Of a stretch of DNA of 64,000 nucleotides, positions 55,711 to 64,000 are shown piece after piece; positions within the stretch are counted from its first letter, which is position 1, and every line of letters begins with the position of its first letter. This DNA comes from Halopelagius longus. GTDB taxonomy: Archaea > Halobacteriota > Halobacteria > Halobacteriales > Haloferacaceae. The notes beneath the pieces were generated by a model. The model saw only the letters and a list, made by a program, of their open reading frames with translations. It made no database searches and was not told the origin of the DNA. The stretch is from the NCBI RefSeq assembly GCF_900100875.1, contig NZ_FNKQ01000004.1, forward strand, positions 242,042 to 306,041, written 5' to 3'. A program made the translations under genes and the position numbers.

Positions 55711-58167
55711 TCAGTACGTCGCCCCGACGTGCGTCACCCAGAGGTCGTCTCGGAGAGTCGTCTCGACGTCGCCGGCGTCGTCGGCGTCGAAGCGGACCGT
55801 CTTCTCCTCGCCGGGGACGAGGTGGAAGTAGTTGTCGGAGAACGTGCCGTCGGCGGGGACGTCGAGGGCGACGAACAGCGCCGCGGCGTCCGTGCTGAGG
55901 ACGAGTTCGTCGCCCGAGACGGCTACGGAGACGTCCGGTTCCGGGAGTTCGAGGCGCTTGAACTCCTCGAAGAAGGCGTAGGCGGGGTGGGAGTCGGCAC
56001 CGTCGAAGGTGGCCCGGACGAACACCTCGTCGGTCCGTCCATCCGGAACGAGCGAGCCGATATCGACGGTCAGAACGGATTCGCTCGCGAGCGCCGGAAC
56101 CGACGCCTCGGCCCGTCGCGTCGCTAAAACGTCGCCCTCGAACGAGAGCAGTTCCACGCTGACCGTCCCGTCGAGGGGTTCGCGTCGGTCCGAGGTCAGC
56201 CACACGTTCAGTTCGTCGTCGTCGCGTTCGGTACTGAGGAGCACGGGCGCGTAGATGCGCCGCGCGACGTGCTGAAGCGCCTTCCAGTCGCCGCCGTACT
56301 CGACGGACGACCACGACGCGCACTGCCAGAGGTCGTTGAATTGCCAGTACAACGTCCCCGTGCAGTACGGCTTGAGTCGCCGCCAGTGCTCGATGGCCGT
56401 CTTCATCGCCAGCGCCTGTTGGACCTGGCTGAGGTAGACGAAGCCGTCGAACGAGAAGGGAAATCGGAAGTAGTCGGTCATCTGCCCCAGAATCTTACCG
56501 TTGCCGTTCTCGTGACGCTGGTGGTGTTCCATCAGCGGTGCGGTGGGGTTCAGTTGGTCCTCGGGCACCACGTCCGAGAGTGTCGAAACCGAGGGGAACG
56601 ACTGGTAGCCGAACTCCGAGACGAACCGCGGTTCGACCGAGTGGTACTCCTCGAACGGTTCGCCGCTGTGCCAGACGTCCCAGAAATGGACGTCACCTTT
56701 GTCCTCCTGGTACGGGTCGCGCCTTCCGGTTCCGCTGGAGGGCGACCCCGGCCAGTACGTCCGCGTCGGGTCCTCCTCCTCGACGATGGAGTCGAACAAG
56801 TCGTAGAACAGCGTCTCGTAGTCCTCGTACAGGTCCTCGAGGTGGTTCCTTCCGTCGAACCAGCTCTGCAGGCCCATCTCTATCTCGTTGTTGCCGCACC
56901 AGAGTGCGAGCGAGGGGTGATCGGTCAGGCGGCGGACCTGGTACCGGACCTCCGCCTCCACGGAGTCGAGGAAGTCGTCGTCCGCGGGGTAGAGCGCGCA
57001 GGAGAACATGAAGTCCTGCCAGACGAGGACGCCGAGTTCGTCGCATCGGTCGTAGAACGCGTCGTGTTCGTAGTAGCCGCCGCCCCACACGCGGAGCATG
57101 TTCATGTTGGCGTCCACCGCGCTCTCCAATAGGTCGTCGTAGCGTTCCTCGGTGACGTTGCCGTGAAGCGCGTCGACCGGAATCCAGTTCGCCCCCTTCG
57201 CGAATACGGGGACGCCGTTGACCTCGAACTGGAACAGTTCGCCGTCGTCGCCGTCGTCGTCCCGGCGGAGCGACAGTTCGCGGAAGCCGATGCGCTCGGT
57301 CCGGGCGTCGTGAACCGCGTCGCGGTCGGGCGAGGTGAGTTCGACGACGAGTTCGTACAGCGGTTGGTCGCCGTAGCCGTTCGGCCACCACAGGTCGGGG
57401 TCCGAGACGGTGAGATCGAGCGTCACTTCCGAGGTGCCCGCTTGGAGGGCGACGCGGTCCGCGGCCGTCGCGCCCGTGACGGAGGCCGTCACGAGGGTGT
57501 CCGCCGCCGTCGGCGCGTCGATGCCGACGGTGACCGAGAGGTCCACGTCGCCGTCGCCCCGGTGCGTCTGTTCGGTCTTCACGCACTCGACGCGCGGGTC
57601 GGAGAACGCGACGAGTTCGATGTCGCGCCAGATGCCGACCGTCGGAAGGCAGGGCCCCCAGTCCCACCCATAGTGACACTGCGCCTTTCGGATGAAGTTC
57701 CGACCGGGTTGGTCCACCGGGTAGCGGAGCGTCGGCACCTCGTAGTCGTGCGCCTCGGCGCGTTCTCGACTGTACTCCACCGGCGAGTCGAACGCCACGC
57801 GTATCTCGTTCTCGCCCGTGACGAGTGCCTCCGCCGCGTCGAACTCGTAGCACCGGTGCATGTTGGCCGTCTCGCCGACGACGGTGCCGTTCACCTCAAC
57901 GGTGGCGACGGTGTCGAGGCCTTCACAGCGGAGGAGAACCGACTCCTCGTCGAGGAACGCCTCGTCCAGTTCGACGGTGCGTTCGTACACCCAGTCGGTC
58001 TCTCCGACCCACTGCAGGTCAAGTTCGTTGTCCGCGTAGTAGGGGTCCGGTATCTCGCCCGCCGCCAAGAGGTCGGAGTAGACGCCGCCGGGGACGGACG
58101 CCGGCAACCGCCGGTCGTCGCCCCGAGAGCGAAACTCCCACCTTCCGGTCAAGGTACGCGTCTGCAT
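55711..58167 (-). CDS. GH2 beta-mannosidase
   Basis: The 818-residue protein has the GH2 architecture: sugar-binding jelly roll, immunoglobulin-like domain, TIM barrel and C-terminal beta-domains. The acid/base Glu is in LWCGNNEIEMGLQSW (about residue 425), and the nucleophile Glu is in PRFVSEFGYQSFPS (about residue 518). QWVGETDWVYERTVELDE and GVYSDLLAAGEIPDPYY at the start are typical of the beta-mannosidase subgroup. No signal peptide, so it acts inside on imported oligosaccharides. A TATA-like element lies 27 nt upstream. Confidence 0.92.
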   Translation of the reverse strand: MQTRTLTGRWEFRSRGDDRRLPASVPGGVYSDLLAAGEIPDPYYADNELDLQWVGETDWVYERTVELDEAFLDEESVLLRCEGLDTVATVEVNGTVVGETANMHRCYEFDAAEALVTGENEIRVAFDSPVEYSRERAEAHDYEVPTLRYPVDQPGRNFIRKAQCHYGWDWGPCLPTVGIWRDIELVAFSDPRVECVKTEQTHRGDGDVDLSVTVGIDAPTAADTLVTASVTGATAADRVALQAGTSEVTLDLTVSDPDLWWPNGYGDQPLYELVVELTSPDRDAVHDARTERIGFRELSLRRDDDGDDGELFQFEVNGVPVFAKGANWIPVDALHGNVTEERYDDLLESAVDANMNMLRVWGGGYYEHDAFYDRCDELGVLVWQDFMFSCALYPADDDFLDSVEAEVRYQVRRLTDHPSLALWCGNNEIEMGLQSWFDGRNHLEDLYEDYETLFYDLFDSIVEEEDPTRTYWPGSPSSGTGRRDPYQEDKGDVHFWDVWHSGEPFEEYHSVEPRFVSEFGYQSFPSVSTLSDVVPEDQLNPTAPLMEHHQRHENGNGKILGQMTDYFRFPFSFDGFVYLSQVQQALAMKTAIEHWRRLKPYCTGTLYWQFNDLWQCASWSSVEYGGDWKALQHVARRIYAPVLLSTERDDDELNVWLTSDRREPLDGTVSVELLSFEGDVLATRRAEASVPALASESVLTVDIGSLVPDGRTDEVFVRATFDGADSHPAYAFFEEFKRLELPEPDVSVAVSGDELVLSTDAAALFVALDVPADGTFSDNYFHLVPGEEKTVRFDADDAGDVETTLRDDLWVTHVGATY

Positions 58168-58190
58168 ACCTCGCACGAACTCTCACAGGG

Positions 58191-58198
58191 TAATAATC
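58191..58198 (-). promoter_or_regulatory. TATA-like element before the beta-mannosidase gene
   Basis: On the minus strand GATTATTA is centred about 27 nt before the ATG at 58167, consistent with a leaderless mRNA. Confidence 0.4.
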
Positions 58199-58561
58199 CT
58201 ACCGATAGATGCGTCGGTCATCCGGCGATATCCGGCAGCTACGGAGCCGTATCGTCCGTTTGCTACTCGGAACGAGGGGTGATTTTCGGCGGCCGGCGTT
58301 CGGGAGCGTCAAACGGTCCGGCGGATCGAGGCGCGACGAGTCGAGGGGCCGAGGGGAGAGAGGAAGGTGTTCGGTCGGAGTGCCGCGCCGTTCGACGGTG
58401 CCGGCGCGCGTCGACTCCGATACCCGCGTCGTCGTCGGCACACTCGGACGTACGAGTCGGAAGAACCGCAGACGTTCGTTTGACGCTTCCGAATGCGCGA
58501 GGAACGTACCGAGACAGTAATACGGTTGTAACGGGTGGCCAGAGAGGAGGCGCGAGGGAGG
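58199..58561. other. Gap of about 360 bp between mannosidase and IclR copy 2
   Basis: No gene seen apart from short overlapping frames on both strands. Confidence 0.35.
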
Positions 58562-59380
58562 TCAGAAGGCGTCGGTCCACTCGGAGTACGTCGTGTTTAT
58601 CTCGACGACGCCGACGACGTTCTGGATTCGGTTCGGGATGTCGGTCCGGAACCGGTCGTCGTCGATTCTTTCGGTCGGACCGGAGACGCTGAGTGCGCCG
58701 AGTAGTTCGCCGGTCCCCACGTCGATGGCGGAGGCGACGCAGCGAACGCCTTCGTACCGTTCCTCGTCGTCGAAGGCGACGCCGCGGGAGCGAATCGCCT
58801 CCAGTTCCTCGCGGAGGGCGTCGGGGTCGGTTATCGTCGCGTCGGTGTACGCCGTCAACGGCGCGTCGGCGAGGTAGGCGTCGAGTTCGTCCGCCGAGAG
58901 TTCGGCGAGGAACGCCTTCCCGGCGGCGGTGCAGTGGAGTTCCTCGACGCTTCCGACGTGGGTGTGGGTGTCGGTGTCGGCGACGTTCTCGCCGGTCGAT
59001 TGATAGAGGGTGATGCCGCGCCCGTCGTGTTCGACGATGAGGCGCGCCTTCTCCCCGGTTCGGTCGGCCAACGCGTCCACGTCGTCCTTCCCGAGGTGGT
59101 AGAGACGCTGGCGTTCGCGCACCTCCCCGCCGAGAGCGAGGAACGTGAGACCGAGTCGGTAGCGGCCGTCCACCTTCTCCACGTAGCCCCGTTCGACCAG
59201 CGTCGTGAGGTGGTGGTGGACCGTGCTCTTCGAGCAGTCGAGGACCGTCGCCGCCTCGGAGACGCCTACCTCGCCGTGTTCGCGGATGTACTCCAAGACG
59301 GAGAGCGCGGTTTCGACCGACTGTATCGTCTTGCCGCCCTCGTTCCCGCCTCGACCCCCGGTACCCGGTGGCTCGGTCAT
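58562..59380 (-). CDS. IclR-family transcriptional regulator (copy 2)
   Basis: The 272-residue protein is built like the copy at 51852. An N-terminal winged helix (VETALSVLEYIREHGEVGV, then TVLDCSKSTVHHHLTTLV) is followed by the effector domain (EELHCTAAGKAFLAELSADE and DDEERYEGVRCVASAIDVG). The shared motif GRYRLGLTFLALGGEVRERQ sits at the same place in both. A TATA-like CCTTATAC lies about 26 nt upstream of the ATG. It is likely to respond to a sugar acid or sugar from the adjacent pathway. Confidence 0.9.
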   Translation of the reverse strand: MTEPPGTGGRGGNEGGKTIQSVETALSVLEYIREHGEVGVSEAATVLDCSKSTVHHHLTTLVERGYVEKVDGRYRLGLTFLALGGEVRERQRLYHLGKDDVDALADRTGEKARLIVEHDGRGITLYQSTGENVADTDTHTHVGSVEELHCTAAGKAFLAELSADELDAYLADAPLTAYTDATITDPDALREELEAIRSRGVAFDDEERYEGVRCVASAIDVGTGELLGALSVSGPTERIDDDRFRTDIPNRIQNVVGVVEINTTYSEWTDAF

Positions 59381-59422
59381 GGCGAAACGTCGGGGATGCG
59401 GCGTATAAGGTGTTACGCAGCG

Positions 59423-60502
59423 TTAGTCGCCACGTCCGGCGCGGTAGATTCGGTCGATGGCGCGTTGCACCTGCAACGCTTGGTCGATGTCGGTCAGTTC
59501 GGGGCTCTCGTCGGTAGCCACTGCGCGGGTGAACGCCGCCAGTTCGTCGTGGTACGGGTCGTTGAACGGCGCGACTATCTCGGAGTTGACGAAGTGGTCG
59601 CTCCGTCCGCTTCGCGCCTCGTACAGTTCGAGGCGATTTCGCTCCGACACTTCGAGTTCGACTTCGTCCAGCGTGTTCGTGATGTCGAGGTGCGCCCCCG
59701 CCTCCGTCCCACGGAGCATGTACGAGTGCGTCGACTCCATGTTCGCCGCCCACGCGACTTCGACGTTCGCCGTCATTCCGTTGTCGAACTCGCAGAAGGC
59801 GGTGACGGAGTCCTCCACGTCGTACATCCGCCCCTCGTCGTCCTCGCCCCACATGTGGAGGTACGCGTAATCGTCATGGTGGCCGAAGTCCGACCGTGCG
59901 GTGGCCATCACGTCCGTTATTTCGGGCCAGTCGCTCAGAAACAGAAGCATATCGAGGAGGTGCGCGCCCACGTCCATGAGTGCGCCGCCGCCGGCGATGT
60001 CCTTCGACGTGTACCACGTGCCGCGTCCGGGGACGCCCCGGCGGCGGACGAACCGGGCGTCCACGTGCGTCACCTCTCCGAGGTACCCCTCCTCGACGTA
60101 GGATTTCGCCACCTGACAGATGTTGCGGTAGCGGTGGTGGAATCCGACGGCGCAGATGTTCCCCGTTCGCTCCGCCGCCTCGGCGATGCGCTCTGCGCTC
60201 TCTAAGGTGTGCGCCAGCGGTTTCTCCAGTAGCACGTCGAGCCCCGTTTCGAGGGCTTTCACCGCGGCGGCCTCGTGGAACTTGTTCGGCGTCGAGATGA
60301 CCGCCGCATCGATGTCCTGCGCGAACAGGTCGGCCGGACTCTCGAACGTCGTCGTATCGAACTGGCGTTGGAACTCCCGGCGGGCCTTCGGGTCGGCGTC
60401 CACGCCGAACACCTCGTGGCCCATGTCGGTGAGAATCTCGACGTGGTTCGTCCCGTGGGGACCCAAGCCGACGATTCCGATCCGGAGTTCCGTGTTGTCC
60501 AT
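59423..60502 (-). CDS. Gfo/Idh/MocA-family oxidoreductase (copy 2)
   Basis: The 359-residue protein begins IGIVGLGPHGTNHVEILTD (Rossmann motif). It has the motif LLEKPLAHTLESAERIAEA (about residues 92-110) and then RRRGVPGRGTWYTSKDIAGG and GALMDVGAHLLDML. It parallels the copy at 54343 but is divergent enough in substrate loops to act on another sugar. A TATA element TTTAATAATC lies about 24 nt before the ATG. It ends 42 nt before the IclR copy 2 start on the same strand. Confidence 0.9.
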   Translation of the reverse strand: MDNTELRIGIVGLGPHGTNHVEILTDMGHEVFGVDADPKARREFQRQFDTTTFESPADLFAQDIDAAVISTPNKFHEAAAVKALETGLDVLLEKPLAHTLESAERIAEAAERTGNICAVGFHHRYRNICQVAKSYVEEGYLGEVTHVDARFVRRRGVPGRGTWYTSKDIAGGGALMDVGAHLLDMLLFLSDWPEITDVMATARSDFGHHDDYAYLHMWGEDDEGRMYDVEDSVTAFCEFDNGMTANVEVAWAANMESTHSYMLRGTEAGAHLDITNTLDEVELEVSERNRLELYEARSGRSDHFVNSEIVAPFNDPYHDELAAFTRAVATDESPELTDIDQALQVQRAIDRIYRAGRGD

Positions 60503-60520
60503 GTCGTACGGACAGTGTGC

Positions 60521-60530
60521 GATTATTAAA
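60521..60530 (-). promoter_or_regulatory. TATA box of the second Gfo/Idh gene
   Basis: TTTAATAATC on the minus strand is centred about 24 nt before the ATG at 60502, which suggests a leaderless transcript. Confidence 0.5.
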
Positions 60531-61159
60531 CATATTGCGGTCAGATCGAGGGAATACGCTACGGTATCCGCCTGTGATACATTCGAATCATCTTGCGTTC
60601 TCCGTCAATCGACGACGTAGACAGGTGCGTCGTATCTCCGGGTCGAAACCCCAGACAGCCTCCGAGAAGGATAATCGCTCCTGTTTCAAGACATCAGTTC
60701 GTCGAGAAGGAAAGCGCGCGAAAAAGCAGTCGCGACCGCTGGATCGAGGTAATAATGACGGCTGCACTGGTCACGCACTGCTGCCCTGCAGAACGAGTTA
60801 TAATTTATGAACGAACCGCTCCTGAGACGAGGGATCGAAGCGACCACTCTGCCTGAATTCGTCTAAATCCACGAATCAGAGACCCTCTATAGCGGGTGTA
60901 TCCTCAACTTTCGCCCTTGTGAAGTTTGTATAGCTTAATATAGTTTATCATGGTGGAGTAACATGCTGAAGTCCTGATACTGTGGGTATGGGTGGCTGCA
61001 GAGGCAGAATCCGAATTAGCACATTCCACTTTCGTGTAGCCGCATACACGTAAGTAGATTCAAGGGGGTCGGCGCTGTATCCTCATCGGACTCGATGCCA
61101 GCCACGAAATCCCCGGGTTACAGTCCACGAAACACCCATCCCACCAGAGGAGGCCGACG
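60531..61159. other. About 630 bp without a supported gene
   Basis: The stretch 60880-60980 is AT-rich (AGCTTAATATAGTTTATCAT). No tRNA or clear attachment repeat is seen. Short frames are present without recognisable content. Confidence 0.4.
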
Positions 61160-62254
61160 GTGAGCGTCGACGATGCGACCGAGTTCACGGGGGCAGTCGC
61201 CCGCTACCTCCGCTCCAGCGGAGACTCCAAACAGTACCGCGACACCGCCGAGACTGTGCTTGGACAGTTCGAGACGTGGCTGCGGCGCCGCAACCTCGAC
61301 TCGTTCGAGGACCTCGAACGCGACGGCGAACAGATCATCCGGCGATACGCCGACCGACTGAATCAGCGCGTCGACGCCGACGGCATCGCGGCCTCGACGG
61401 CGCAGATGTACTACAACGTCATCTCCGGGTTCCTCGGATTCTGCGTCCGCGACGGCGTCCTATCGCGAAATCCAGCAACGACGGACCGCGCCCGTGAACC
61501 CTTGCCTCGCGACGACCAAGACCGCACCCAGCAGTTCTGGACACCCGACGTCCGTCGGCGACTGGTCGAGTACACGAACGACCGAGCGTACGAGGCTATC
61601 GAGGAGGACGACCTCGACGCGACGCAGGCGGTCCGAGAGCGCGCGTTCGTCCATATCCTCGCGTACACGGGCGTCAGAGGCGCGGAGGTCTTTCGCGTGA
61701 GCGGCGACGACCGCGAGGGCCGACAAGGACTGACGTGGAGCCGGGTAGACCGCGAGTCCTGGACGTTCCGAGTCTGGGGGAAATCGCAGTCCTGGGAGGA
61801 CGTATCGGTGCTAAAGCAAGCACGAGACGCTATCGATCGGTGGTACCGGGTGCAGGATCCGCCGACCGACGAGTGGCCGGTGTTCCCGACCGCTCACGCC
61901 CCCTCGAAGTACGCCGCTGTCCGAGCGGTGCGGGAGGATGCTGAGGACTTGCTGGCGGATGCTGACGTGGATCCGGTGCTTCGGGAGTGCGAGATCGCGC
62001 CGCCGGCGATCACGACCCACGGTGCTCGGAAGGTACTGGCGCGAATCGCCGAGGACGCCGGAGTCGAGGTGGACGGTGAAGCTCCGAAATTACACGGTGC
62101 TCGTCGCGGCCTCGGTGATACGTTGTTCCGGAAGGACCGCGGACTAGCGTCGGATATTCTTCGGCACAGTAGCCTCTCGGTCACGAAGCAGGCGTACTCA
62201 CATATCGACGCATCTGAGCGGGGGGATGCGGCGAGTGAACTCCTCGACGAGTAA
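61160..62254 (+). CDS. Tyrosine recombinase/integrase
   Basis: The 364-residue protein has an N-terminal SAM-like DNA-binding domain (about 1-110; FLGFCVRDGVLSRNP) and a C-terminal catalytic domain. Motifs in order are the first Arg region AYTGVRGAEVFRVSGDD, THGARKVLARIAE, HGARRGLGDTLFRK (HxxR) and the terminal LRHSSLSVTKQAYSHID with the active-site Tyr. The GTG start at 61160 follows a good ribosome site (AGAGGAGG). Site and partner are not identifiable, but it marks an integrative element at the right end of the window. Confidence 0.9.
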   Translation: MSVDDATEFTGAVARYLRSSGDSKQYRDTAETVLGQFETWLRRRNLDSFEDLERDGEQIIRRYADRLNQRVDADGIAASTAQMYYNVISGFLGFCVRDGVLSRNPATTDRAREPLPRDDQDRTQQFWTPDVRRRLVEYTNDRAYEAIEEDDLDATQAVRERAFVHILAYTGVRGAEVFRVSGDDREGRQGLTWSRVDRESWTFRVWGKSQSWEDVSVLKQARDAIDRWYRVQDPPTDEWPVFPTAHAPSKYAAVRAVREDAEDLLADADVDPVLRECEIAPPAITTHGARKVLARIAEDAGVEVDGEAPKLHGARRGLGDTLFRKDRGLASDILRHSSLSVTKQAYSHIDASERGDAASELLDE

Positions 62255-62467
62255 CCCCGAAAGAGACAACGGGTAGCCCGGTGAACCCCTCAACGTGCCA
62301 GTAGTGTGCGCGATATAGAGGGCGTATCCATCATGGAAACCTCGTTTGTTTCGTCTTCTTGACTCTGAACTAACCGCTCAGGAGGAGTACAAATCTACCA
62401 AATACAGCCTCATGACAGAGGCTCAATAGCTTTAAAGACAACGGAGATACAAGAACAACCTGAAAAC

Positions 62468-62710
62468 ATGGCCCTTCTGCGTCGAATTTGGTGGACTCTC
62501 CCTTCTACTGTTCGGTTGACGCTTTTTGGCCTCGCCACGATTAGCTCATTTGCAGTCTGTATCGGTGGACGGCTAATCATCGAGCTTCAACTCCTTACTC
62601 CTGCAGAACGGGAATTGTTGAGAGTTCCCATGGTTATCTGTGGGCTGTTTCTCGTTGGACTGTCCGTCTTCATCGCATCGAATTCACCTGCGACTTCGAC
62701 CGCTGAATAG
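62468..62710 (+). CDS. Small membrane protein
   Basis: The 80-residue protein has a basic start, a hydrophobic segment LTLFGLATISSFAVCIGG, a polar stretch AERELLR, a second helix VPMVICGLFLVGLSVFIA and a Ser/Thr-rich tail. No family is recognised. It lies just after the integrase in AT-richer DNA. Confidence 0.55.
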   Translation: MALLRRIWWTLPSTVRLTLFGLATISSFAVCIGGRLIIELQLLTPAERELLRVPMVICGLFLVGLSVFIASNSPATSTAE

Positions 62711-63690
62711 CCGCTCTATACTCACCGACCACCGATCTTCGCAGATTGACGTCATCCTACAGAAGCGCAAGGAGGGCGTTCGTATCGACGGCGGTATTCA
62801 CGCTTCGGCCTCCGTATCTCTGCCGTCGGAAAAGTCGTCCCGGTGTCGTCCTCAGCCCAAGCGGCGGTTCGATGGCGCCAGAGGGTGCGTTCGGCTGCAG
62901 TTTTCGTCTCTCGCGAGTCTGTTGAGACGTCTCCTCTGTTCTCGGAAGCACCGGCCGTCGGGGGAGGACATCGACCCCGCTGTTTCCACTTGTGCTTATG
63001 GCTATAAGTCAAAGTGGTATGGAAAGGAGCCGGTTCTCCCCTGCCTGCCAGTGAGAACGCTGTATTCGGACGAACCGCCTGATTCAGGCCAGCCATATAC
63101 TGCATGGCGCTATAGAAAATTTTGATGTCGACTCTACGACCTCGGAGGCTAGTTTGATGTGGAACTTACCTTCCAGCGAAGGAAGAACCGGCCGAGGTCG
63201 CCCTTGTACCCGAGAATCCGTTCCTCTGAGTTCCGGCCGTTACTATCGAGTTCGACTTCACCGTCCCACGGTTGCCCTTCGTGATGTCGGCTGTCGATCC
63301 GGCTTTTGGATCCAGTTGTGAACGGTGGATCGGTACCGATTGACACTCAGCTATCGAGAACAAAATTGTATCCGAAAACGGCAGTGTAGATAAAGTGGGA
63401 TACCGAGCTTCATCGCCGCCTCGGGTGTCGCCTCTCGCTTAACAAGCCCTCGCCCGAAACAGTCACTATCACAGTCGAGGTGGGCGATTTTCGGCATAGG
63501 CTACTAGAAGCTCGCTCTGCCTCATGCATCATTCTTGTCTAAAATAATACGGGAAAGCAATTAAGTGGCTGTAACCCATCGTATACAATGTGGAAAGCAT
63601 ACCCGACATAATGTCGTTAGGACATAACCATCCTGCGCGAACAGACGTGTGTGTGCATGGTCCTGAAAATACAGGTGTGCAAGTGATAGC
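62711..63690. other. 980-bp gene-poor, AT-richer stretch
   Basis: The only candidate is a weak reverse frame (63149-63346, from GTG). The region is lower in GC than the rest of the window, especially 63360-63690, and no repeat or RNA is recognised. Confidence 0.4.
63149..63346 (-). CDS. Weak hypothetical frame
   Basis: The 65-residue frame from a GTG contains GQPWDGEVELDSNGRNSEER and ILGYKGDLGRFFLRW, which look slightly coding-like. The upstream context offers no clear promoter. It could be a remnant or noise. Confidence 0.25.
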   Translation of the reverse strand: MSIGTDPPFTTGSKSRIDSRHHEGQPWDGEVELDSNGRNSEERILGYKGDLGRFFLRWKVSSTSN

Positions 63691-64000
63691 ATGAGTGAAT
63701 CTGCCACTAACATTAGCCGTCAGAGACGGAACGGTTATTTGATGTTGTCCGGAGTCGTGATACTCGGAGCAGGGAGCATTATCGCTTCCCAGCTTTACGA
63801 CTTACCACTAATAAGCTACCTTGGAATTCTGATCCCAGCTGTCGTACTCGCTGTATTCGGCTACAGAGCGGTCTCCGCAAGCCGAGATGGAAAGGCCTTA
63901 GGTGACGAACGGACCGCTGAACTGTTCGGACGGGTCGGTCTCAATTCGTTCTGGGTCTTTATGACACTTATCGGGCTTGACGGCCTGGTTCAAATTGTCC
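63691..64000 (+). CDS. DUF2178-type membrane protein, cut by the window edge
   Basis: The frame from the ATG at 63691 reads through to the window end (103 codons). It has a polar start, two hydrophobic segments (LMLSGVVILGAGSIIASQ and YLGILIPAVVLAVFGYRAV), the DUF2178-like element LGDERTAELFGRVGLNS, and a third helix starting at FWVFMTLIGL. It is a membrane protein of unknown function, often encoded next to an HTH regulator. Confidence 0.7.
   Translation, partial: MSESATNISRQRRNGYLMLSGVVILGAGSIIASQLYDLPLISYLGILIPAVVLAVFGYRAVSASRDGKALGDERTAELFGRVGLNSFWVFMTLIGLDGLVQIV

Noticed and set aside
52777..58532. The 12-mer TACGGTTGTAAC occurs near both IclR genes (52777 and 58521), and a related copy is near 37012
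   Set aside because: In a 64-kb window dozens of chance 12-mer pairs are expected. The sites are not in consistent positions relative to promoters, so I do not call a regulon motif.
58263..59852. Long Arg-rich frame overlapping IclR copy 2 and Gfo/Idh copy 2
   Set aside because: It overlaps two well-supported genes on the same strand in a different frame and looks like a frame shadow.

Overview
This window looks like a chromosomal segment of a halophilic archaeon (class Halobacteria). It has high GC with strong GC3 in the coding frames and acidic proteins. Secreted proteins carry twin-arginine signals, often followed by a lipobox. Several starts have an archaeal TATA box only 24-31 nt upstream, which predicts leaderless mRNAs. 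Typical haloarchaeal families are present: an HTH_10/Bat-type regulator, DUF7344, HTH/DUF7521, DUF211 with VIT1/CCC1, and DUF2178. I see no rRNA, tRNA or CRISPR. About 60 real or broken genes are supported.

Layout. 1-11.6 kb holds housekeeping and hypothetical genes: a formyltransferase, an AbrB/PIN toxin-antitoxin pair with a palindromic operator candidate, DUF211-VIT1, a Na+/Ca2+-exchanger-like protein, a Tat-exported PQQ-type propeller with a membrane partner, RNase HI and a Bat-like regulator. 11.7-17.9 kb is a complete family-5 (Dpp/Opp-type) ABC importer whose binding protein seems circularly permuted and whose two ATPases are fused. 17.9-30.9 kb holds a CNNM/CorC protein, an SLC13 permease, an SDR, PadR and TRAM proteins, a PhoD-like phosphatase, a Tat-exported GH47 mannosidase, an ArsR-like/DUF7521 pair and a LolA-like protein. 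31.5-35.0 kb is a tightly overlapping surface-glycan operon. 35.7-38.3 kb is a gene-poor, partly AT-rich scar with gene remnants.

38.3-60.5 kb looks like a glycan-foraging island: a DyP-like exported protein, GH97, a second Dpp/Opp-type importer (here the two permeases are fused), a CRTAC1 propeller protein, two IclR paralogues, two Gfo/Idh/MocA oxidoreductases, a sugar isomerase, a GH2 beta-mannosidase, and a chimeric pseudogene made from an SMP-30 gene and an epimerase gene. The likely sequence of events is trimming of exported or taken-up oligosaccharides by GH47, GH97 and GH2, import by the family-5 ABC system, oxidation and isomerisation of the sugars by the Gfo/Idh and isomerase enzymes, and control by IclR. 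This is inference from gene families and context. 60.5-64 kb holds a tyrosine recombinase flanked by gene-poor AT-rich DNA and small membrane proteins, and ends inside a DUF2178 gene.
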